Source of the DNA: DATBHM01 sp963772375
GTDB lineage: Bacteria; Actinomycetota; UBA4738; JACQTL01
Reading direction: 5' to 3'
Assembly (NCBI GenBank): GCA_963772375.1
Contig: CAVYXG010000001.1
Span: forward strand, 372,001-436,000
Length of the DNA stretch: 64,000 bases
Shown: piece after piece, positions 58,396 through 64,000 of the stretch
Layout: each line of letters starts with the position of its first letter
Position numbering within the stretch: position 1 is the first letter of the stretch
Notes under the pieces: model-generated
Databases searched by the model: none
What the model saw: only the letters and a program-made list of their open reading frames with translations
What the model was told of the DNA's origin: nothing
Made by a program: the position numbers and the translations under genes

Positions 58396-61300
58396 ATGGC
58401 GGTGTACGAACCGGTCGAGGCGAAGCTCGACCTGCCCGCGCTCGACCGGCGAGTGCTGGAGCGCTGGCGCGCGACGGACGCGTTCCGGCGGCAGGTCGAG
58501 GCACGTGAGGGCGGGCCCGAGTGGGTGTTCTACGACGGTCCCCCGACCGCGAACGGCCGGCCCCACATCGGCCACGCGGAGGCCCGGACGTTCAAGGACG
58601 TCTACCCCCGGTACCGCGCGATGACCGGCCACCACGTGATCCGCAAGGCGGGGTGGGACTGCCACGGCCTGCCGGTCGAGCTCGAGGTCGAGAAGGAGAT
58701 CGGCACCCGGACGAAGCAGGACATCGAGGCGTACGGGATCGCCGAATTCAACCGGAAGTGCCGCGAGTCGGTCGTTCGCTACGTGGACGACTGGAAGGAG
58801 CTCGTCGAGCGCATCGGGCACTGGATCGACATGGACGACCCGTACTGGACCATGGCCACCGAGTACGTCGAGAGCGTGTGGTGGTCGCTCAAGACGCTGC
58901 ACGGGCAGGGCTTGCTCTTCGAGGACTTCAAGTCGGTCGCGTACTGCCCCCGGTGCCAGACCGGGCTCTCCGACGCGGAGGTGGCGCTGGGGTACGAGAC
59001 CGTGGTGGACCCGAGCGTGTTCGTGAAGTTCCCGGTGGCCGAGGCGTCGACGCCGGAGGTGGAGGGCGCCGCCATCCTGGCGTGGACCACGACGCCGTGG
59101 ACGCTGCCTTCCAACGAGGGCCTGGCGGTCGACGCGAACGAGTCGTACGACGTGGTCGAGGAGGGCGGCGAGCGTCTGGTGGTGGCGTCGCAGCTCCGCG
59201 AGCGGGTCCTGGGGACCGGGCACGGCACCGTGGTCGCCACGGTCCCCGGCTCCGCGCTGGTCGGGACGCGGTATACCCCGGTGTTCGACACGGTGCGGGG
59301 CGGCGACGTCCACCGGGTGATCGCGGCCGGGTTCGTCGTGATGAACGAGGGTACCGGCGTCGTCCACATCGCCCCGGGCTACGGCGCGGACGACCTCGAG
59401 ATCGGGCGGAGGGAGGGGTGGCCGGTGTTCGCCCCGGTGGACGACGCCGGGCGGTTCACCGACGACGTGCCCGAATACCTGCGGGGCCGGCCGGTCAAGG
59501 AGACCGACCCGGACATCACCGATGACCTCCGCGCCCGCGGCCTCCTGCTCCGCGACGAGCCATACGAGCACACCTACCCGCTGTGCTGGCGGTGCAGGAC
59601 GCCGCTCCTCTACATGGCGCGGACGTCGTGGTACGTGCGGACGACCGCGAAGAAGGAACGCCTCCTCGAGGTGAACGCCGGCGTCGAGTGGTATCCGTCG
59701 CACATCCGGGACGGGCGCTACGGCGACTGGCTCCGGAACAACGTCGACTGGGCGCTGTCGCGGTCGCGGTACTGGGGCACGCCGCTGCCGATCTGGCGTT
59801 GTGGTCAGGGCCATGCGACCGCGATCGGCTCGCTGGGCGAGCTGGGCTCGCTGGCGGGTCGGGACCTCGCCGACCTCGACCCGCACCGCCCGTACATCGA
59901 CGAGGTGACGTTCGCCTGCCCGTCGTGCGGTGAGGAGGCGGCCCGCGTCCCCGAGGTCATCGACACCTGGTACGACTCCGGCGCGATGCCCTTCGCGCAG
60001 TGGGGCTACCAGCCGGAGCTCGGCAGGGGGGTCGAGCCGTTCGGTGGGCGGTTCCCGGCAGATTTCATCGCCGAGGGGCTCGACCAGACCCGCGGGTGGT
60101 TCTACTCGTTGATGGCGGAGGCGACACTGCTGTTCGATCAGACGTCGTACCGCAACGTCGTCTGCCACGGCCTGGTGATGGACCGCGAGGGTCGCAAGAT
60201 GTCGAAATCCCTCGGGAACGTCATCGATCCGTTCTCGCTGCTCGACGCGTACGGGGCGGACGCGGTGCGGTGGTTCATGCTGGCCGGTGGCTCCCCCTGG
60301 GCGGCCCGCCGGGCGTCCGCGGAAGCGATCTCCGACGTCGTGCGGCAGTTCCTGCTCACACTGTGGAACGTCTATGCGTTCTGCGTGACGTACGCGAACG
60401 CCGACGGGTTCGACCCGGACGCGTCCGAGCCGGTGCCCCCGGCCGACCGTCCGCCGCTCGACCGGTGGCTGCTCTCGCGCCTGCACCGCCTGTGCGGCGA
60501 GGCCCGTCGGCGGATGGACGCGTTCGACGCCACGGGCGCGGCACGGGAGCTTGCCGGCTTCGTCGACGACCTCTCGAACTGGTACGTCCGTCGGGCCCGG
60601 CGGCGGTTCTGGTCGACGGAACGCGCCGGCGCCGGATCGTCGACGGAGAAGGCCGCGGCGCACCAGACGCTGCACGAGGCGCTCGTCACCGTGGCGGGGC
60701 TGCTCGCACCGTTCACGCCGTTCGTGACCGAGGAGATCTGGCGGAACCTCGCCGCCGGCCGGAGCGGCCGGCCGGACTCGGTGCACCTGGCCGACTACCC
60801 GGCCGGCGACCCCGCGCTCGTCGACGGCGCGCTCGAGGAGGCGATGGCCACGGCTCGGACGATCGTGACGCTCGGGCGGACGGTCCGGGCGGACACGAAG
60901 GTGAAGGTCCGGCAGCCGCTGTCCCGGGCCGTCGTCCACTTCGCCGGCGACCACGACGCGCTGCGGCCGCTCCTGCCACTCGTCGTGGACGAGCTCAACG
61001 TGAAGTCCGTCGAGTTCGCCGAGTCGGCGAAGCAGCTGGCCGGATGGCGGGCCCGCCCGAACTTCCGCGCGCTGGGGCCCCGCCTGGGGCCCCGGGTGAA
61101 GTCAGTGGCGTCGGCGCTGGCGGCCGACGACGGGTCCGTGGCCGCCCGGCTGGCCGCGGGCGCGACGGCCACGGTCCAGGTCGACGGCGAACCCGTGGAG
61201 CTGGCGCCGGCCGACGTGGAGCTGTCCCAGGACGTCCGGGAGGGATGGGGCGTGGCTGCGGACGCCGGCATGACGGTGGCGCTCGACCTCGAGCTGGACG

Positions 61301-61578
61301 ACGCGCTGCGCCGTGAGGGAGTGGCCCGTGAGCTGGTCCGGGTGATCCAGGACGCCAGGAAGGCGGCCGGGCTCGACGTGAGCGACCGCATCGAGCTGTG
61401 GGTCGACGGGCCGGCGGAGATCCTCGCGGCGATGGACGGTCACAGGGACGACGTCGCGACGGAGACCCTGGCCACGTCGGTCGCCGCGGGATCCGGCGAC
61501 GGGCAGGGCGTCCACACGGCCGAGGCGTCGATCGAGGGCGGCCGTGTGATCGTCGCGCTCCGCCGGGCCGCAGCCTGA
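58396..61578 (+). CDS. ileS: Isoleucyl-tRNA synthetase
   Basis: A 1060-residue class Ia synthetase. Class motifs are HIGH in PPTANGRPHIGHA near residue 55 and KMSKS in REGRKMSKSLGN near 600. The editing domain between them has the TTPWTLPSNEGLAV segment. An anticodon-binding helical domain and a long C-terminal part follow. The ATG at 58396 follows GAGGAGAG and opens the conserved region at once; the open frame upstream lies in the T-box leader. It converges on the DivIVA-like gene. Confidence 0.97.
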   Translation: MAVYEPVEAKLDLPALDRRVLERWRATDAFRRQVEAREGGPEWVFYDGPPTANGRPHIGHAEARTFKDVYPRYRAMTGHHVIRKAGWDCHGLPVELEVEKEIGTRTKQDIEAYGIAEFNRKCRESVVRYVDDWKELVERIGHWIDMDDPYWTMATEYVESVWWSLKTLHGQGLLFEDFKSVAYCPRCQTGLSDAEVALGYETVVDPSVFVKFPVAEASTPEVEGAAILAWTTTPWTLPSNEGLAVDANESYDVVEEGGERLVVASQLRERVLGTGHGTVVATVPGSALVGTRYTPVFDTVRGGDVHRVIAAGFVVMNEGTGVVHIAPGYGADDLEIGRREGWPVFAPVDDAGRFTDDVPEYLRGRPVKETDPDITDDLRARGLLLRDEPYEHTYPLCWRCRTPLLYMARTSWYVRTTAKKERLLEVNAGVEWYPSHIRDGRYGDWLRNNVDWALSRSRYWGTPLPIWRCGQGHATAIGSLGELGSLAGRDLADLDPHRPYIDEVTFACPSCGEEAARVPEVIDTWYDSGAMPFAQWGYQPELGRGVEPFGGRFPADFIAEGLDQTRGWFYSLMAEATLLFDQTSYRNVVCHGLVMDREGRKMSKSLGNVIDPFSLLDAYGADAVRWFMLAGGSPWAARRASAEAISDVVRQFLLTLWNVYAFCVTYANADGFDPDASEPVPPADRPPLDRWLLSRLHRLCGEARRRMDAFDATGAARELAGFVDDLSNWYVRRARRRFWSTERAGAGSSTEKAAAHQTLHEALVTVAGLLAPFTPFVTEEIWRNLAAGRSGRPDSVHLADYPAGDPALVDGALEEAMATARTIVTLGRTVRADTKVKVRQPLSRAVVHFAGDHDALRPLLPLVVDELNVKSVEFAESAKQLAGWRARPNFRALGPRLGPRVKSVASALAADDGSVAARLAAGATATVQVDGEPVELAPADVELSQDVREGWGVAADAGMTVALDLELDDALRREGVARELVRVIQDARKAAGLDVSDRIELWVDGPAEILAAMDGHRDDVATETLATSVAAGSGDGQGVHTAEASIEGGRVIVALRRAAA

Positions 61579-61597
61579 GGAAGATCCGGGCCCGAGG

Positions 61598-62656
61598 CTA
61601 CTCGTCGCCCCAGAACAACTCGCGCAGCGTGGAGTCGCCTTCGGCCGGTTCGCCCTCACCGCTCGGGCCGTGGGAGGCTTCGGCGGCCGGCGATCCGGTG
61701 GGATCCGAAGACGCCTCCGGCGTCGTCACGGCTCCGGTCGCGGGACGCTCCCCGGCGCCCGAGCCCTCGATCGGCCGTGACGGCTGGGGCGCCTGCTGTG
61801 GAGGCCCGCCGCCGTCGGTCGTGCCGCGCGAGGGCGCCGCCTGCGATCGGTCCTCCTCCGGGATCACGGTCGGCTCATCGGCCTCGCGCGTGGCCGTCGC
61901 GATCGCCGCCGTCCCGCCGGCTGCGGACGCGGGGCCCGGCCCGGCCCCGCTCGACGCGGACGGCGATCCCGGGGCCGCTCCGCCGGAACCGCCCGACCCA
62001 CCGGCTCCTCCCGGCCCCGGCCCACCGGACGTGGAATCGGGCAACGGCGACGAGGCGGGCCCGGCGTCGGCGGGCCCCGGGCCCGCAGCGGGACCGGACG
62101 TGGCCCCTCCCGATGGCGCGGCAGACGCCCCGCCTACGCCGGCGCCTCCCGCGGCCGGGTCCCGGCTCGCGGCGACCATGCTCTTCACGCCCTCGGCGTG
62201 GCCCTGCACCAACGCGGCCAGTCGCTGGAGGAACTCGCGCTCCTTCGTGAGGAACGCGCCGACCCCGATCCCCGCCCCGGCCGCCGCGGCTGCGCCCGGG
62301 GCGCCGGCACGGGCTTCAGCCTCGCGCACGGTGGCGGCGGCTCGCTGGTTGGCATCGCGCACGATCGCGTCCGCCCGCTCGCGAGCCTCCCGGACGAGGT
62401 CCTCGGCCTGCTTCGACGCGGCCGCCGCGTCGCCGGCGCTCGCCACGCGGACGGTCGGGAGGCTGCCCGCCCGTTCCGTCGCGGAGCGGCGTTCGTCGAT
62501 CAACAGGGTCAGTTCCTCGGTGATGCGGTCGAGGAAGTCGTCGACCTCCTGCTCGTCGTACCCCCGCAGTGCCCGCCGGAACTGGATCTGCTGCACGTCG
62601 ACCGGCGTGAGCCTGCCGGAGCCTCCCACGCTCCCCTCGTCCTTCTTCCTCGCCAT
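61598..62656 (-). CDS. DivIVA/Wag31-like polar growth protein
   Basis: A 352-residue protein. The N-terminal DivIVA domain is recognisable as LTPVDVQQIQFRRALRGYDE, then EQEVDDFLDRITEELTLLI. A coiled coil follows (SKQAEDLVREARERADAI). The C-terminal half is low-complexity Gly/Ala/Pro/Ser-rich with no fold. DivIVA proteins mark curved membranes and direct polar growth and septation in actinobacteria. It lies downstream of sepF and yggT on the minus strand, the standard order. AAGGA precedes the ATG. Confidence 0.92.
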   Translation of the reverse strand: MARKKDEGSVGGSGRLTPVDVQQIQFRRALRGYDEQEVDDFLDRITEELTLLIDERRSATERAGSLPTVRVASAGDAAAASKQAEDLVREARERADAIVRDANQRAAATVREAEARAGAPGAAAAAGAGIGVGAFLTKEREFLQRLAALVQGHAEGVKSMVAASRDPAAGGAGVGGASAAPSGGATSGPAAGPGPADAGPASSPLPDSTSGGPGPGGAGGSGGSGGAAPGSPSASSGAGPGPASAAGGTAAIATATREADEPTVIPEEDRSQAAPSRGTTDGGGPPQQAPQPSRPIEGSGAGERPATGAVTTPEASSDPTGSPAAEASHGPSGEGEPAEGDSTLRELFWGDE

Positions 62657-62718
62657 TTCGGGTCCTTCCGCCGGCTGCCGGGAAATCCGGGACAGGATAA
62701 CGACGGAGCCGGGGGCCG

Positions 62719-63057
62719 TCAGAAGCAGCCGATGACGCGCTGGATCACGCCGATCCCGATGAACACCAGGATGGGCGAGAAGTCGATGGCCATCGCCCCG
62801 GCCCGAGCCGGCGGGATCAGGTTCCGCAGCGGCCGGAGGACGGGATCCGTCAGCTCGAACAGGAGGCTCACCAGTCTGGCCCCGACCCCGGAGCGCGGCA
62901 TGGGGAACCACGACAGCAGGATGCGAACCAACAGGATCAGCCAGTAGATCTGCAGCGCCGCGCACAGGATCCGAAGCGGCGTCGACAGGCCGAGGGCCGC
63001 GCAGCGGTGGATGGGCAACAGCGCCGCGACCGGGGAGAGCGTCGCGACGATGCTCAC
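62719..63057 (-). CDS. YggT family membrane protein
   Basis: A 112-residue membrane protein with two main hydrophobic segments around the conserved core ILLVRILLSWFP and LTDPVLRPLRNLIPP. FSPILVFIGIGVIQRVI follows. The N-terminal third is a further hydrophobic stretch. Family function is unclear; the gene sits with sepF and divIVA in many bacteria and is linked to division and osmotic stress. Start GTG, without a clear ribosome site. Confidence 0.9.
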   Translation of the reverse strand: MSIVATLSPVAALLPIHRCAALGLSTPLRILCAALQIYWLILLVRILLSWFPMPRSGVGARLVSLLFELTDPVLRPLRNLIPPARAGAMAIDFSPILVFIGIGVIQRVIGCF

Positions 63058-63064
63058 GCCGGCA

Positions 63065-63562
63065 TCAGAACTGGTTGTAGAAGCTGCCCGACAGCCGCTG
63101 GCGCTCCTCCGCGGAGACCTCCACGTCGGCCGGCGTCAGCAGATACACGCGGTTCGCGGCCATCTCGATCTTGCCGCCGAGGCCGAACACCAGCCCCGAG
63201 GCGAAGTCCACGAGGCGGCGTGCGATCGGGTCCTCCGTGCCCTGGAGGTTCATGATCACCGGGATCCCCTCGCGGAACTTGTCCCCGAGGTCCCGGGCCT
63301 CGTTGAACCGTTTGGGCTCCGCCTTGTGGATGGTGGTGGCGGGATGGGGCCGGGGCTGGGGGATGGTTCGCACGACCCCGCCGACGGTCTCGGGCGACGG
63401 GGCGACCGCGACCGGTTCGTGGGAGCGCCCGAACCGGTGGTGCTGGGGCTGCTCGGGCTCCGCGGCGTAGAGCGCGGGGTCCTCGGGAAGCTCGTTGACC
63501 TCGTCCTCCTCCTCCTCGACCAGGCCAAGGTAACTGAGGGTCTTCTTCCACGCTCCTGGCAT
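63065..63562 (-). CDS. sepF: Cell division protein SepF
   Basis: A 165-residue FtsZ-anchoring protein. The amphipathic N-terminus includes WKKTLSYLGLVEEEE. A variable Pro/His-rich linker leads to the SepF domain (EPKRFNEARDLGDKFREGIP, VIMNLQG, DFASGLVFGLGGKIE, and the family's VYLLTP). It ends in SGSFYNQF. It lies eight bases before the yggT start and just after the yggS gene. Confidence 0.95.
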   Translation of the reverse strand: MPGAWKKTLSYLGLVEEEEDEVNELPEDPALYAAEPEQPQHHRFGRSHEPVAVAPSPETVGGVVRTIPQPRPHPATTIHKAEPKRFNEARDLGDKFREGIPVIMNLQGTEDPIARRLVDFASGLVFGLGGKIEMAANRVYLLTPADVEVSAEERQRLSGSFYNQF

Positions 63563-63571
63563 CGAAGCCTC

Positions 63572-64000
63572 CTACTCCTGAGGTCGGGGGCCGAACAGCG
63601 CCGTCCCGATCCGGATCATCGTAGCGCCTTCCTCCACAGCGACCTCGTAGTCGCCGGACATTCCCATGGACAGCTCGGGAAGGTCGTCGGGGCCGGTCGA
63701 CACGTCGTCGCGGAGGTCACGGAGTCGACGGAAGAACGGACGCGACGCCTCCGGATCGGGGTCGTGGGGGGGAGGGTCATCAGGCCGCGCAGGTCGATCC
63801 CGGCGAGCCCGCGGAGCGTGCCGACGGCGCCGGGAACCTCCTCCGGCGCCACGCCGTTGCGCGCGGCGGTGAAGTCGACCTGGACCAGCGTGGGGATCGA
63901 GCGTCCCCCCCGGTCGGCCCGGGACGCGAGCCGTCGTGCGGCGTGCATCGAGCCCACGGAGTGGACGACGTCGGCGAGATCGGCCACGCGGTGCGCCGTC
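63572..64000 (-). pseudogene. YggS-type PLP-binding protein, 5' end outside window, frameshift in a G-run
   Basis: The upstream frame reads LVQVDFTAARNGVAPEEV and GLRGLMTLPP, then goes off-family at the run of seven G at 63766-63772 (minus strand CCCCCCC). The downstream frame then gives HDPDP, FFRRLRDLRDD, LPELSMGMSGDYEVAVEEG and ATMIRIGTALFGPR, the true YggS C-terminus. One extra C would restore the protein. The gene maintains PLP homeostasis in many bacteria and normally precedes sepF. A homopolymer error is the simplest explanation. The N-terminal third with the PLP lysine is beyond the edge. Confidence 0.87.

Overview
The window is 64 kb of very GC-rich DNA (roughly 70% by eye) from an actinobacterial chromosome, probably an uncultured, deep-branching actinomycete. 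The evidence is four-domain RpsA, polA without proofreading residues, a DivIVA/Wag31-like protein with SepF and YggT, an ileS T-box with an AUC specifier, many GTG/TTG starts, and TANNNT -10 boxes six to nine bases before start codons (leaderless transcripts). The order rpsA/coaE, polA, trp, hisA, dnaE, rluD-like, lspA, traR-like, ileS, divIVA, yggT, sepF, yggS resembles that of Streptomyces-type chromosomes. No insertion sequence, phage, CRISPR array or rRNA is visible.

Layout. 1-4.5 kb: a polar amino-acid ABC importer and an ABC-2 type exporter, all on the minus strand. 4.5-7.4 kb: two small membrane proteins, DUF2203, HAD hydrolase, coaE and a 33-residue ORF that overlaps coaE. 7.4-12.8 kb: a secreted S53 (sedolisin) peptidase, AraC regulator, FG-GAP protein, two gene remnants and a small cupin. 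13.2-22.2 kb: rpsA, a cell-wall L,D-transpeptidase, a membrane/TPR/lipoprotein three-gene unit, polA. 22.3-26.5 kb: a metal-homeostasis block (ZIP transporter, frameshifted efeU iron permease, DtxR-family regulator) in which two genes share an identical palindrome at the promoter, then a thioesterase and a DUF554 protein. 26.6-26.9 kb: a strong promoter followed by a non-coding, hairpin-rich stretch in which four hairpins expose GUCA, likely a structured RNA. 27-36 kb: a cupredoxin lipoprotein, a second polar amino-acid importer, and a complete branched-chain amino-acid importer (livFGMHK order). 36.2-39.5 kb: tRNA-Leu(CAA), cytochrome P450, trpA, trpB.

39.6-44.4 kb holds three tandem plus-strand paralogues encoding secreted beta-helix proteins with choice-of-anchor-Q-like segments and RTX-like C-terminal repeats. 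They sit between trpB and trpC, so they split what is normally a trpCBA unit. After trpC comes a HisA-like protein whose usual second catalytic Asp and T-D-x-x-R-D-G-T loop are replaced, then dnaE. 49.8-56 kb is an accessory stretch: ECF sigma factor with a membrane partner, metallo-beta-lactamase-fold protein, lytic transglycosylase, VapBC-like toxin-antitoxin pair, RecB-like Fe-S nuclease, SnoaL-like protein. 56-64 kb is the conserved rluD-like/lspA/traR-like/ileS/divIVA/yggT/sepF/yggS core.

Three genes (efeU, the third beta-helix paralogue, yggS) carry single-base indels that break otherwise well-conserved reading frames. One lies in a seven-G run, so assembly error must be considered before calling them pseudogenes. 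All coordinates, frames and residue numbers were worked out by hand.
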